Position numbers and translations under genes: made by a program. A model generated the notes under the pieces. It did no database searches, was not told the origin of the DNA, and was given only the letters and a program-made list of their open reading frames with translations. From contig CM065314.1 of the NCBI GenBank assembly GCA_033032175.1, forward strand, positions 3,348,001 to 3,412,000: DNA of 64,000 nucleotides, in the 5' to 3' direction. This stretch comes from Saturnia japonica. Taxonomy: Eukaryota; Arthropoda; Insecta; Lepidoptera; Saturniidae. The stretch's first letter is position 1. Each line of letters starts with the position of its first letter. This document shows positions 12,113 to 23,869 of the stretch, in pieces.

Positions 12113-12729
12113 AGGTAACCACCGTTCCCTCCGCAGGGGACGGGCGGCTAATTTCGCTCCCGCACACCCACCGCCGCGACCTCCCTCTCCCGCGGCAACT
12201 CAAGCCTAGGTCCGTTCCTCGGGGTGAAACCCTTGAGTCTGGCAGCCGCCCGCGCGATGCAAGTGACACTTTACGTGCAACACTTAGCTACCCGCATACA
12301 AACATCACGTACACACATATGTACATACGTGCACACCTCACAGGTACATAGGTTCTGTAAGGAACCTTTTTTTTCTTTTTTTTGCACTAGTTAGTGTAGA
12401 ACATATTTCAGATTACTAAATACACGTACACATGTTCCTTCCTTCCTCCCAGGAGGAAGGAACATGTATATCTGTATATGTTAGTTTAGCTCGATTTACG
12501 GATAGGGTATTAGACAGATCGCGACTTCATTGCAATCGCGGCAACAGCCCAAGCCGAGGTCCGGCCACTTTGGCACCCTTGCGCGCTGGTTGCCCACGCT
12601 TACGCGGCTGAGTGCCTTAAGCGCTCGCCCCAAGCCCGGTAAAGTTGTAAAAGCCGCAGCGGCTCTGTTTTCGGATAGGGCCCCTAAGGCTAACAGCAAG
12701 GTCAGACAAAAAAAAAAAAAAAAAAAAAA
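12113..12729 (+). mobile_element. Non-LTR retroelement insertion with poly-A tail
   Basis: Flanked by the 11-base duplication GGCAGTACTGC (12102-12112 and 12730-12740), and ends in 22 A residues (12708-12729), as expected of target-primed reverse transcription. The last about 280 bases match the minus-strand copy at 49550-49860. No coding frame was recognised, so it is a 5'-truncated LINE or a SINE. The target contains a perfect 10-base palindrome, which slightly weakens the duplication argument. Confidence 0.8.
12430..12467. repeat. Strong hairpin in the retroelement
   Basis: Arms ACATGTTCCTT...CCTCC and GGAGGAAGGAACATGT pair over 16 bases with one 4-base bulge and a tiny loop. The related copy at about 49800-49840 keeps a degraded version. 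Confidence 0.7.
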
Positions 12730-12936
12730 GGCAGTACTGCGATCAGTTCGAGAAACACCACAACACCAGCAACAGCAAGCAGCGAATCTACAAGCAAACT
12801 ACAGTCAAGAACGTTATTAAGAAACCACATTGTTACTACGAACTACTGTAACTTTGTAAGAAACAAGAATAAAACAAGCGCTATTAATTTAGCACACATT
12901 AAAATATTGTGGACGTCTTTTATTCACAATACATAT

Positions 12937-14590
12937 AATGTATCGAAGAAATGCAGAATTTTACAATTACCATTAGTTATGTCTACACTCTACGGTGTAT
13001 AATGGCAGCAAATATATCTTGCTCCTGAGCAGCAAATACCCTCAATTCGTCCCTACATCGGATATTTCTCTAAATAAATTATTTATTATTCTGTTGGCGG
13101 TATTACGAGAACACCCTAATTTTTTCTTAATATTTTGTCCCTTTAACCGAAGAAAGCTAATTCCAACAACTAATCGGTGTAAGCCAGTGGTCATCAGATC
13201 GGCATTCCATCGGTCTTTGACTTACGACCACGGAAACTTTGTCAACATACACACAAATGGGTTGAGCTAGTGTTTATTTACACATCAGACTTGGCAGAGT
13301 TAACACAAACACATGTCACGCGTGATGTGCATCCGTTGACCATTGTAATCAATTACACAGACTGCAAGCCGCGTAGACGGAATATTTATATAAGACTTAC
13401 ATTAGTATCGCCCGGCATAATAAACAAAATGTTTTTTCTTCTAAATGCTTAATACGAATTATTTTATTACAAATTAAGTACCTATCGCCAATGTTCTAAT
13501 ACCAGTAGTGATGTAAACTTAATCTCCCCTGCAGTTTGGGCCAAAAAGATGAAATATTTTGGTTCTTCTTTTTGAAGGTGTTATCTATATAAATATGCCT
13601 TTATCATTAGCCAGTCTTAAAATTTATCATTGAACAAGATTCCACAAATACGTAAAAACATGTTTTTTTTTTCTCCATAAAGTTATTTCAGTTAAACTTA
13701 ACAAAAAAGAAATTGCCTTCGAAGTTATTTTAATTAAAGTAAATAAATATATTGCTTTACTTTTTAGTAGTGTAAGCATTTTGTTATTTATTTATAGTGG
13801 TGACTATGTATGACCTACCACAGAAATGTACAAACTAAATAGTTCCAAAAATTATTGAGAATGTTGAAAAAGGAAATTATGAATCCAAAATTTATTTTCC
13901 CTTTTTTAAGTTGTACTCGGCAGTACACAATTTGTTTTTACATATAAACCGATGCGAATGTTGAAATAACAATAGGAAATCAATTAAACATGAACGGAAC
14001 ATCATAGAATGGATAGACATGGTCCCCTTAAAAATTAGCAAGATAATTCAACTGATCTGTTTAAAGAACAGACAGCAATTATAAGTGTAAAGACAGCTTT
14101 AATTAAGTCAATACAAAGAAAGCAATGCTTATATTATGAAGAAAAAAAAGAATTACTCTTGTCATCAATTTTACTGGTTAATCGTACATTTCAATAATTA
14201 AAAACGCAACTATAAGTTATGTATAGAATTATGAAATCGGTGTAGGGTACAGCGAGCGAGCGGACTTTATTACTCTATAAAGTTATGTATTCAACATACA
14301 AACAATGCTAAGCTGTATCGAGAGGCAGGCCGCCCATTGTGCCTCTTATGACAATAATATTTGGGCACTATTGTCCTCCTTAATAAACTCGCAGACATGT
14401 TAGACAATGAATACGGTAGACACTGACCTACTGGGTCTAGTTATGCCAAACTTAGTTCAGCTGACGAGGTAAAATTACCTTGTCTGAAGTTGATAGAGTA
14501 TCAGAGGGAGCCAACAGAGGTGGCGTAGGTGGGCCTGACGTGCACTAGCACTGCCGTCAGACAGGTAAGTGGGGTAAACCACCAAAAGAA
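12937..14590. other. Unassigned sequence
   Basis: No gene or repeat recognised. Frames of 60-91 codons near 13.0-13.5 kb lack similarity to anything I know. 14450-14580 is GC-richer. Confidence 0.45.
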
Positions 14591-14939
14591 TCATATTAAT
14601 ACGTGAAGCAAAAACTTTATACCCCTTTTTAAGCTTATTGCGTGCACGGAAGACTGAGATTTGGCATGGTTAAAGTTTATATGGAGAAGGAGTGCAGAAA
14701 GCTAAAATTTATCTATAATATCTGTTACTAATATATTAAATAAAATAAATTAATACTGCAAATCCTAAACCGACAAGTACCATTGAACTTAGACTCCCAA
14801 CATATTGACATTGTCACTCAATGAAAAGTGACAGCAAGAGATATAATATTCAATATAATACTGCAAATGTCAAACAGAAAATAGTCTATCATTAAATAAA
14901 AAGACGCTGGTCGAATTTCGATCATTGGGCGATCGCTAG
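14591..14939 (+). mobile_element. Helitron-like element, family A (copy 2)
   Basis: Starts A/TCATATTAATACGTGAAGC and ends CGATC-attgggc-GATCG-CTAG followed by T. The terminal hairpin here is perfect. The body matches copy 1 (5880-6238) in inverse orientation. Confidence 0.8.
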
Positions 14940-15964
14940 TATACCTTTATTCAGCATAAAATGCATCCTTATTGTGTGAATTTGCGTTCCTTTTAAATGA
15001 AAGTGGGTATAAATGCGTTATTGAAAATGCCAAACATGTTTTTCATCATGGATATTGTTAGAAAAATGAACCCTTTGGGATCTGAAAGGGAAAGGAATAT
15101 TTGTATGACAGATATATTGAAATTGTTTATTGAATTAAAATGTTTATTTTATTTTTCAAAAATTCGTTTAGTTAATGGGGAATCCAAAATATTAATAGAT
15201 ATTTTTTCATTATCGAAATATAATAGTTAGTCTCCTAGAAATTCCGTTAATAATCAAATCGATGTGGATATACGAAAACCACTCGCAAGCTACATACAAA
15301 ACAGCACTTACGTAAAAGGTGTAAGGATATCCTTTCTAAAAAGGTTACGTTGCATTACACGAATAAAAACTAAGCCATTATTCATAGGTATTGTGTCAAG
15401 CCGCGAACGACGTTCTTAGGTACCACCGCCCTTGTGCGAGCTTCGACAAAAAGAAAACGCATATGAGCATTTTGCAGACTTCTACGGTATACAAAGTTTT
15501 TTAAAATACATTCATAATATGTAACAAAATCAACTGTAAGCACAAGTAATAGAGTTCATTTTCATACATGAAAAATAAAGTAGAATGCAACCAAAAAAAT
15601 GGAACGCGCTGCTAGGAGTCAAAGTTCAAACTGCTTTAAAACGTCAGTATTTTTTTATTTTGCATCATACGCTTCAACATTAAAGTTAAAATTTGCTTGT
15701 ACGTGACTTTAGTTAAGGTCCAATATTTTTTCTGCGGTCGTGTGTCATATACCTCATACTACCCAGTTCGACAGCGGCGGTTTTGAAGCGAAATTCACAG
15801 CTTGTTTTATAGGTGACGAGGTTTTTGCACCACGCTACTACGGTTCGCCATTGTCACGAGGTTTTATTAGGAAACTTGAAACGCAAATACGACTAGACAA
15901 GAATTTTTCATTCCATTTTAAATTCGGACGAGTATTTAAAATTTTCACATCAAAATTACCGCTT
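14940..15964. other. Unassigned sequence
   Basis: A 77-codon frame from about 15000 and other short frames show no recognisable product. Nothing repeated was identified. Confidence 0.45.
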
Positions 15965-16077
15965 TTTACCAGACTGCGAAAATGGAGGGTTATGTTTTTC
16001 GCGCGTATGTATGTGTATGTCTATTTCTTTGACACGCTCTCTAGCATAAACGGCTTGATGGATTTTAGCATACGAGG

Positions 16078-17337
16078 TAGGGTTGCTACCCGTACTACAT
16101 TATATAGTATCGTACTATACAATTCGTACAATTGTACTATATATTATATAAAAATGATATATTACGAAAATACCATATTTTCACCGCTAATTCAACTATT
16201 GCACTTTTTTAATCCCTTTGCCAATGTCGCTACAAATGAAATAGAAGGGCAAATTATAACTGAAATTTTTTTTATTTTGTCAGTCATATTTTGTAAAAAT
16301 TCAAGAAAACTGTGAAGTTTGTAGGGTGTAATAACAACACCAATTTTAGATGTCTACAATGTTAAAAAATAATGGACGGATTAGAAAACTGCAAAACAGA
16401 CATTTCTTTGGAAATTATACAAACAGAAAAATTAATAAAATAAAGGAAAGTCGTCCGAACTTTGAAGTTAATAAGAACGTGATGTTAGGTATTTATTGAG
16501 AAAAATTTATTATAAATGATAATTTTTTTTAAATAAATGGTTTTATTTGAAACCAAATAATTAGCTTATGGCAATTTCTGAATTTAATCATGAAAATTAA
16601 ATTTAAAGAAATTGAGAGCAAATTGTATTGTTTAAATGCAGTTAATTAATTATACATTAATGTAAACAATTTTTATTTAAAAGTAATTATGTTGAATGAA
16701 AATATTTCAAAAATAAGCAAAGAAACGGTGTTTGAATTGAAAAATACTGCTGTAAAAACGCAAACGCAAAAAAAATCACAGATACAAATTTAACCAATAT
16801 ATTTTAAATGATATGGAACTGAGAAATTTTATTGGATATGTCTGTCTACTTGAAGCAGTCCGACTGGTGGAATACATCCACCCTCCAGTTTATCGCAGCC
16901 AAATAATCTTGTGTTGTGTTCCTGTGGTGAGTAGGGTTTCCAGAGCTCCTTGGGGTAGGAGAGTTCAAGGTCGGTAACGTGCTAGTTATACCAATGGATA
17001 TTGGAATTTGCTCAACAAGACCATAAATTTGATACCAACATTGTAACAATTAAAAAAAAAACACATTTATAATTTTTTTTAAATATAGCTAATGTCACTC
17101 GCGATGATGTAAGGATTCTGTTCATGTATTTAATTTATGGTGGAATAAAGAAACTTATATTTATACATGAACCCTGAAAACTTTGCACTCCTTTTTTGGA
17201 CGAGTTATTATAATTATTTATGATAAAAAAATAATTTGTACTTTATTTTTTCCAAAATTTCCCAAAAGTACTATATTTTTTGCAGTGTTTTGGAGAAATG
17301 TACTATATTTCTTCCAAAAAAAAAAGTGGCAACCCTA
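16078..17337. mobile_element. hAT-like element, non-autonomous, with 8-bp duplication
   Basis: Ends are TAGGGTTGCTAC at 16078-16089 and GTGGCAACCCTA at 17326-17337 (inverse, one mismatch). They are flanked by exact 8-base copies ATACGAGG (16070-16077 and 17338-17345). An 8-bp duplication and (C/T)AGGGTTGCCA ends are hAT hallmarks. 'tactatatttt' words repeat near the right end. No transposase frame was recognised. A LINE-like fragment at about 16845-17045 lies inside it. Confidence 0.85.
16845..17045 (+). repeat. LINE 3'-UTR-like fragment inside the hAT-like element
   Basis: Contains 'ggtgagtagggtttccagag', which is the inverse of the copy at 1285-1430, and ends near a short A run (17053-17061). 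A 67-codon minus-strand frame here is incidental. Confidence 0.5.
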
Positions 17338-17500
17338 ATACGAGGTGTCGTTAGATTTGTTTTAACTGTGGGAGTGACAGTACGACGCCTGGAAATCAAA
17401 TAAAAAGTAATAATATAAAAATACATATATTGTTTAATCAAGTGTTGTTGTTGCATTCGGGCTTTTTGTTTCTTTTTAATAATTTAGCTTGTTTAGTTTA

Positions 17501-18221
17501 GTATGTGATACGTTAACAATATATAAGCTAGTTATTCGACTTAAGGGCCTTTTAAATATTCTTGCACTTCTTTTTCTGGACAGAAATCAACCGAAAATAA
17601 TATACTTTATTTTGCTTAATCTAACTAACAGTTTATAAAAATACAGCAATTGAAAAAATTCACAAAGCTTAAAACGAACATAGATAAACGGACAGAGAAG
17701 ACAAACGAGTATATACTCGTAGTAGGTATATACCTACTCGTAAATAACAACAGTAAAAATATTATGGCAAATAAGAAGATTTACGCAACCTAACTTTTCA
17801 CTTAGGTACTTCATCAGTTTCATCACCCATTCATCTACCGACAAATCAACAATCCAGATTAGTCTAGCCATAACTTTCGCCCAATGAATGCTGAAATTTG
17901 TTACTCGACATAGTATTACATGATGATATAAAACACTTTTAAACACAATAACGCGCTGTTTGTAACGTAAGATCGTAGGATAAGACGTATTCTGGCGAAC
18001 GGCCATGGACAGTTCAACTACATGTTTATCTATGTACCTATAACAGCTATCAGTCATCGAGAACGCCTTGACCCAGACAGTTGAAATGTCAGCTATTTCT
18101 AATTACGTACCTACTGAGAACCGATAACAATTTTAATTGTAAATCGGTATTCAACTGTAAGAAATTACTCCACGCGCTTTAGACGATAAATCATATTTAC
18201 TTATATTATTGCTAGTAAATC
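17501..18221. other. Unassigned sequence with two adjacent perfect palindromes
   Basis: ACGAGTATATACTCGT (17705-17720) is directly followed by AGTAGGTATATACCTACT (17721-17738); each is a perfect palindrome. The 107-codon minus-strand frame at 17734-18057 has no recognisable motif. Confidence 0.55.
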
Positions 18222-18560
18222 AGAATGAGAGGGCTAAGTTCGAAAATTCTCTGCGTGATTGAACCAGAAAAGAGGAGATCCGCAGGAGAACCAAAGTCAA
18301 AACATAACCCAAAGAATAGCTAAGACTAAAGTGACAGTGGATGAGGCACGTAGCTCTTAGAACGGATGGCCGATGGGGCCAAATAGTTCTCGAATGGCGG
18401 CCACATAACGGAAGACGCAGCATGAGCAGACCCGCCACAAGGTAAAAATAGCGGGAAGCCGCTAGATGAGGTCAGCACGGTCGTTGTGGCGATCTTTGCG
18501 GGAGGCCTATGCCTCTCCTGGGACATTTTTCAGTTGAAATGATGATGAATGATGATAAAA
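18222..18560 (+). pseudogene. RTE-type LINE ORF C-terminus and 3' tail, decayed
   Basis: Plus-strand reading, with several breaks, gives 'RKEEIRRRTKV', then 'RTDGRWGQIVLEWRPHNGRR'. This is the C-terminal region typical of RTE-like reverse transcriptase ORFs. It is followed by 'gcgggaggcctatg' and a GATGATGAATGATG tail, as in lepidopteran RTE elements. The same region is seen at 35966-36260. Internal deletions and stops show it is dead. The minus-strand frames here are shadows. Confidence 0.7.
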
Positions 18561-18839
18561 CCTTATTAATGCCAATTAAAGAATATTCATGCGAATGGCA
18601 TGACAAATACGTGAATGTATACTGCATTTGAGCTAAACTTTGTAGACGTTATTGGGCACGCAAGTTTTGCAAACCTTTGGGCCCGATGAGAATAAAATTC
18701 TAAAAGCTTTTCCTGCGACGTCTTTGAAACGCAACGTTTCTTACGCAAAAAAGATAGAAAATAGGTACTTGGTCAGAGTGAAAGAGAAAAAGAAAGAAAT
18801 ATGCGCTATAAACCGAGACAGATAGATGAACGCAACAGA

Positions 18840-19278
18840 ATAAGCTAGGTTTCTGAAAATTTTGCATTCTATTAATTCTCTGCCGATTTTGATGAAATAA
18901 AGTAAATACATAATTAATGGGCTACAACATTAGTCAATATTACTGTTAGAAATTGTAAAAAAAATAAGTAAATAAGTTGAAAAAATTAAATTTTCATTAA
19001 TTGTCAACCGATTCTGATCGAATTTTGTCGGCGGGAAGCATATATCATACTTAAAATACATATAAGATTACATTACAAATCGTAGAACAGAATAATAATA
19101 ATTTTCAACCGATTTTGATGAAAATTGCAAACCGGAAATACATGTCGATCTATCAATCATCATATATCAATAATATATGGCATATGAATTGTCAACATTG
19201 CGAGTAAAAAAAAATTACAAGATTTAAATAAATACTGCATAGTAAAAAATGCGTGCGGAGTCGCGGGCACACCGCTAG
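18840..19278 (+). mobile_element. Helitron-like element with 3' end at 19278
   Basis: Ends with the hairpin GCGGGCACACCGC and TAG, giving CTAG before T at 19275-19278. The upstream body contains repeated 'caaccgattttgatgaaa'-type words. The 5' end is not clear. Confidence 0.5.
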
Positions 19279-19404
19279 TTGTAAATGAAACTGCAAAACT
19301 CACCACCGCTAAACCACATCAAATTATGTAATTTCAAATCTTGTTCACTAAAAGGAATATCTAGGCAGAGGAAACGATAATTGCGAAATATACATTAATG
19401 CAAT

Positions 19405-19700
19405 CATGGCACAGTAGTAGCGTGTACGAACGCCACGATGATAGACGTGGATTCGAATCCCTACAATATGAGCCTGAGCTGTCGGTGAAGGAAAAAACCT
19501 TGAAAAAACTATAACAAGGTGATAGGGTATTTTGTAATCAGCCCCCCCCCCCCCCCCCCCCCGCCCCTACCACTCTCAGGTTGAAAATCTATCGCAAAAC
19601 ACGTTTAAGTGTATTTCAGCAGCTGCACTTGAGAGCCATTCCACCACTAGACCAAGCGCATTACAATCTTGGACCACATCGTAACATAACAACTGGTGAG
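19405..19700 (+). repeat. SINE family S1, with a 21-C run
   Basis: Head has 'cagtagtagcgtgtacgaac' (A-box-like) and GGATTCGAATCCC (B box). The body is 'atgagcctgagctgtcgg', and the 3' region is 'atcttggaccacatcg'. An uninterrupted run of 21 C (19542-19562) lies in the middle, where other copies have no such tract. Confidence 0.7.
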
Positions 19701-20172
19701 ATCGTAGTCAGATTCTTAAAACCTATAAATGAATGATAAAAATACGACCCAGAAAAGTGGACATGCAATAAATAGTATTATTTATAAAATTATATATTTA
19801 CTTAGCGAATGCCATGTCTACTTAAGTTTATTAGGGTTCTAGTCGTAAGTAAACATTAAATTCGATTTTATCAGCACTTAACCTAATAAAGTTAAAGTTG
19901 CCCCCAATGCGTTACAGATTGCGGGAGTTTTAAACTTTTAGGTGTTTTATTGGTAGTGCGTATATTTCTTCATTTGTTTATATTCTGAACGATCCATTAT
20001 GTTGGAAAAACATTTTTACTGCATAAAGTATTTAAATATGTATCAATAGTTATTGATGGTCCATTGCTTATTCGTAAATGCTTTTTTATTTACTACGCAT
20101 GTATGTTATGACAAAGGTATTATTGACTTAAAATATAATTTAGACATTGTGCCTTGTTATACTTTAATTACG
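19701..20172. other. Unassigned AT-rich sequence
   Basis: Nothing recognised; the frame starting at 20053 runs into the Helitron-like copy that follows. Confidence 0.45.
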
Positions 20173-20648
20173 ACCTGTGCCCGCGACTTCGTTCGCGTGG
20201 ACTACAGAATGCGATCGGAAATAGATACGCGCGAATCATGCTACTCCCGCTCCCGGTTATATGCTTATCGTAGGTGATCCTTGGAGATAGACTTTTTGCT
20301 AGGTCGTTTAATTATCTAAATTATGTAGCACATTAATTTGAATTGAATTGAATTTGAAGCGACCGAATTAATTCACCGTGACCAGTTTTATTTTTACTTG
20401 CGCGGAACCTTAATTGTTTTTATGAATTAAAATTAGCCTGAGTTACTCCTTATAACTTCAGCTATCTGCGAGTGAAAGTCCCGTCAAAATCGGTTCAACC
20501 ATTTCGAAGATTACCCACAACAATCAGACAAACAGATAGACAAAAATTAAAAAACATGGTGTTTTATAAGTATCGTATATTTTCATATGCATTTAGTAAA
20601 AACTGATATTTTGACATTACAAACAAACAATTGAATTTTATGTATAGA
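20173..20648 (-). mobile_element. Helitron-like element, family D (copy 1)
   Basis: Minus-strand copy with a degraded 3' end near 20173 ('cctgtgcccgcgacttcg' on the plus strand) and a TCTATACAT start at 20640-20648. Shares 'aaaatcggttcaaccattt' and 'gacaaacagatagac' words with four other copies. Confidence 0.65.
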
Positions 20649-20827
20649 TATAGTTTTAACACCAAATGAATTAATATATTCTCATCTAATATTTTAAATG
20701 AACTACAAACAAACTTTGTCTATTTGATAAAGAAAAACTAAAAATTTTAATAGGAATTTGCAAGTAAATTTTATGTACGTTAAATAAAAATAGAAAAGGT
20801 TCACGTAATATTAGTTTATATTTTTAA

Positions 20828-21367
20828 CTAGCTGTGCTCACGGCTTCGCTCACGTTTACTACATAATGCCATCGATCGAGCACACGAGCGAATTTTGCTC
20901 CCCCACTCCCGGCTATTTTAAAGTCAATAATGCTTATTGTGGGTGTTCCTTAGAAGATAGACATATACTCTCAGTGACCTTTTGCAGGTCTTTTTAATGT
21001 CTACAATTATGTAGTACATTAATTTGATATATCTCCTATTGACTACTCAGCATAAGTCATTGAAGCGCTTGAATCGATTCATCATGATCATTATTTTTTT
21101 ATTAGCGCGGAACCCTAATTATTTTTCTAAAATAAAAATAGCCTAAGTTACTCCTTATAGCATCAGTTATCTACCTACCAGTTAAAGTCTTGTAAAAATC
21201 GGTCGAACCGTTTCGGAGATTACATGGAATAAACAGGGAGACAGACAAAAAAAAAGGGTTTTTTGCTATAGGTATCGTATACACGTTCATATGTATTCAG
21301 TAAAAAGCTGTTATTTTGAGATTACAAACAGACACTTCAATTTTATTAATTGTTATAAATGTATAGA
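20828..21367 (-). mobile_element. Helitron-like element, family D (copy 2, full length)
   Basis: On the plus strand it begins CTAGCTGTGCTCACGGCTTC and ends 'ataaatgtataga', so on the minus strand it runs from A/TCTATACATTTATAAC to a GC-rich end and CTAG/T. At 540 bp it is one of the two full-length D copies. It lies 180 bp from copy 1 in the same orientation. Confidence 0.75.
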
Positions 21368-21515
21368 TTATTCATTAAATGAGCACAAACATCGGCACGC
21401 TTTTACTCGTGGAAAAACGACTGAATTGCGAATACTCGTAATATGTAAAATTAAATTTAAGCTATAAGATCATAACTTCAATAAAAATATGGATTTTTTT
21501 AATTGTATTAATTTA

Positions 21516-21778
21516 GCTGCCTCGTTAGCCTAGTGGTCGTTAGCGCGACTGCTATGAGCGAGGTCCTGGGTTCGAATCCCAGGTCGAGCAAAGTGTTATT
21601 GGGTTTTTCCTATGAAATTCTCAGTAGCAGCTCGGAGTTTGGTTTCGTGAACGATTAAAGGCAATAGGCTCGGCCCCTATTACATGGGACCTAAAAACAT
21701 ACTTGGCGAAATGTGGGTGTACAATTAGTACACCTCTGCATAACCGTTCGGGGAATACAGGTGTAATGGTATGATTTT
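21516..21778 (+). repeat. tRNA-derived SINE family S2 (best copy)
   Basis: Head has TTAGCCTAGTGGTCGTTAGC (A box) and GGGTTCGAATCCCAGG (B box) about 38 bases apart. The body follows from 'agtgttattgggtttttcc' to 'ggtgtaatggtatg'. Acceptor arms do not pair properly, so it is not a tRNA gene. Transcription would be by RNA polymerase III. Confidence 0.85.
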
Positions 21779-22760
21779 TTTAATTAATTTTTAAAGGATG
21801 ATATAAGTAATATAGTGTATTAACAAATTGAAAATCACACAGGCCGATGTCAATACATTCGATAAGCCGTATTAGCCGTCTATTAGAAAGGCGTGTCTTT
21901 GCCAGATAAGCTATGTAATTAGGCACTATAAAAACATACAGCGATAACATAATAAAAAATCGGTAAGAATTTGTTTCCACACTGTTCTTGGAAACGTGAA
22001 TAAATATTTCTGAAGTTACTAAGTCAACATAATAATTTGAAAGGGTTATTTATTTTTATTTTACACTAACTTTTGCCCGCGATTTCGTTCCTGTTGTGTT
22101 TAAATTGAGACGACCGGCGCTTCACCTATTGTGAACTGATTGTACAGTACAAAATGTTCGCGAGTGTGCGTACAGCAACTGACCATATTTTCATCGCAAT
22201 CACTTATTTAGGAATGCATAGAAAACAAATAAACAAACATTCATTTTGATAAAAAAATAAAATTTCTGTCTAGTTCTTAGAAATAGCTACGTCTAGATAA
22301 GGTTGAAGCCTAATAAAGTTTTGAATTTTTTTACAGGTTATATAGGCCGGAATAAAAAACTAACTTTTCAATGCCTAACAACTCATGTTAAGATAATTTT
22401 AGATGAAAACTGAAAGTGCAAAGAAGCAAACTTTAAAAATATTTGCTATATTTTAATAGATACACAATTTGCACACTATCATAATATATTATTATTTCTC
22501 AAATGTAATTTTTCTTGGCAATGCCATATCTCTCTAAATTCTTCGTCAAAATAAATGATTCAGGCATCATTTTAAACCTCCTTTAAATTAATATTCTTGT
22601 TAAAAAAATATTTTAAAAACCCTTGCCATGCCACCAATGCCATCTGTTGTTACTATTGAAGCACAAAACATGAAGACAGCAGTTACTTTTTTTTTTTTTA
22701 CATTCTATTGTTAAAAATATTCGCACAGGTCAGCTGGTCAATGTTATATCTAATTTGTAT
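21779..22760. other. Unassigned sequence
   Basis: A degraded Helitron-like GC patch ('cccgcgatttcgttc', about 22077-22091) is the only recognisable piece. Confidence 0.4.
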
Positions 22761-23181
22761 TTAACCCCCAACGCAAAAAAGGGGTGTTATAAGTTTAACG
22801 TGTATCTGTGTGTCTGTCTGTCTGTCTGTCTGTGGCATCGTAGCTCACAAATGGCTGAACGTTTTAGATCTAGTTTTTTTTTTTTGTTTTGTTTGAAAGG
22901 TAACTTGATCGAGAATGTTCTTAGCAATGATTCAAGAAAATCTGTTCAGCCGTTTGAAAATTATCAGCTCTTTGGTAGTTGATAAAGACATGTGAGCATC
23001 TTCCACAGGTCTGATTGAGTCGAAATATGTATTGGTATTAGAAGAACAAGAATAAAGAAGAATTTGGCAACGTTGAATGAATGCTGTAGCACCTAACTCT
23101 TCACCAACTTACAGCAGATATATCGTGTTTAGGCTCATTGGAATGGTCTCAATGAATAGATAACTTGTGTCGGGGGTTTAA
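22761..23181. mobile_element. MITE-like element with TTAACCCCC ends
   Basis: Left end TTAACCCCCAACGC, right end GTGTCGGGGGTTTAA, roughly inverse. Contains a (TGTC)n/(CTGT)n stretch at about 22805-22832 and 'ttcagccgtttgaaaattat', words common in lepidopteran repeats. Superfamily not assigned. The 75-codon frame inside is incidental. Confidence 0.6.
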
Positions 23182-23869
23182 TAAATTATAAATTTACCGT
23201 GTTATATTACATTTTATTACAAATCGAATAATAAAAGACATATGAATATTAATAACTGAACTATCGTATGAAACCAGTGGAAAGAAATATCTTTACTTTT
23301 TTCCATTTTAATCCCAAGTTATCTTTTATCAAAGACGTAAATTATCATCAATATGAATATTACACATAAAGAACCTATCGGAATTCGACCTACAAAGCCG
23401 AACCAGTTTCGAAAACATAAAATCCCCAACCCCGGTAATGTAAAAAAAAAGACATCCATTGAATACGGAACGAGATCGCCATAAGAAAGGGAAGTACTCC
23501 CCGAGCCGGGGTTCAATGACCCGCGTTATCTCGGACACCCGCGTTTTATCTCTCCACAATCGCATCTGCCTCGCATAATCGATTCGTATACGCGAAATGT
23601 AAATCTTATTTCAACCAGGATACAGTTTATAACTGTTTAGCGTTTAGTATTTTAGTGTTCGTTCGTACAGATATACACGGCCGTGTAGGGATGCTAAAAC
23701 CTAAAGTTAGCCGGTTATACATAGAATGTACCGTTTGAACGAAATGTAAAGATAGATTGAAAGTTATCAACGGTTATGTTCACAGTAAGTAAATTTTCTG
23801 TATCGCCCTAAAAATAATCAGTTTTCTTCTATAGCATATGAATGCTTTTCTTGCAAAATCGGGGAAAAA
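23182..23869. other. Unassigned sequence
   Basis: 23380-23600 is GC-richer and gives overlapping minus-strand frames of 65 and 78 codons without recognisable motifs. Confidence 0.4.

Larger units (their letters stand above)
11715..12931 (+). mobile_element. Probable solo LTR, split by a poly-A retroelement
   Basis: Flanked by CATAT on both sides (11710-11714 and 12932-12936). Starts TGTTGCGGAC and ends ATTCACAATA, close to a TG...CA pattern with one change. Without the insertion it is about 589 bp. Candidate promoter GTTAAATATA at about 12081-12090 follows a GC-rich ATTGGCTGAG segment, and AATAAAA lies at about 12869. No internal region or second LTR is present, hence solo. The long GC-rich frames on both strands are a base-composition effect. 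Confidence 0.6.
15965..17500 (+). repeat. Repeat family R, interrupted by a hAT-like element
   Basis: Left part begins near 'ttaccagactgcgaaaatgg' and contains 'ttctttgacacgctctc'. The right part resumes at 17346 with 'gtcgttagatttgttttaac'. The inverse copy at 965-1250 is continuous across this point. Confidence 0.65.

Noticed and set aside
11938..12351. Long overlapping open frames on both strands (137 and 97 codons)
   Set aside because: They lie in the CpG-rich LTR and the retroelement inserted in it and cross the insertion junction. High GC removes stops on both strands; no protein motif is visible.
15740..16315. 191-codon plus-strand frame as a host gene
   Set aside because: It crosses from unassigned sequence through repeat R into the hAT-like element and has no recognisable domain.
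17734..18057. 107-codon minus-strand frame as a gene
   Set aside because: No motif, no start context or splice evidence, and it begins within the palindrome pair; chance cannot be excluded.
21516..21600. tRNA gene
   Set aside because: A and B boxes are present, but the acceptor stem does not pair and the sequence continues as a SINE with two other copies (1557-1773 and 34622-34860).
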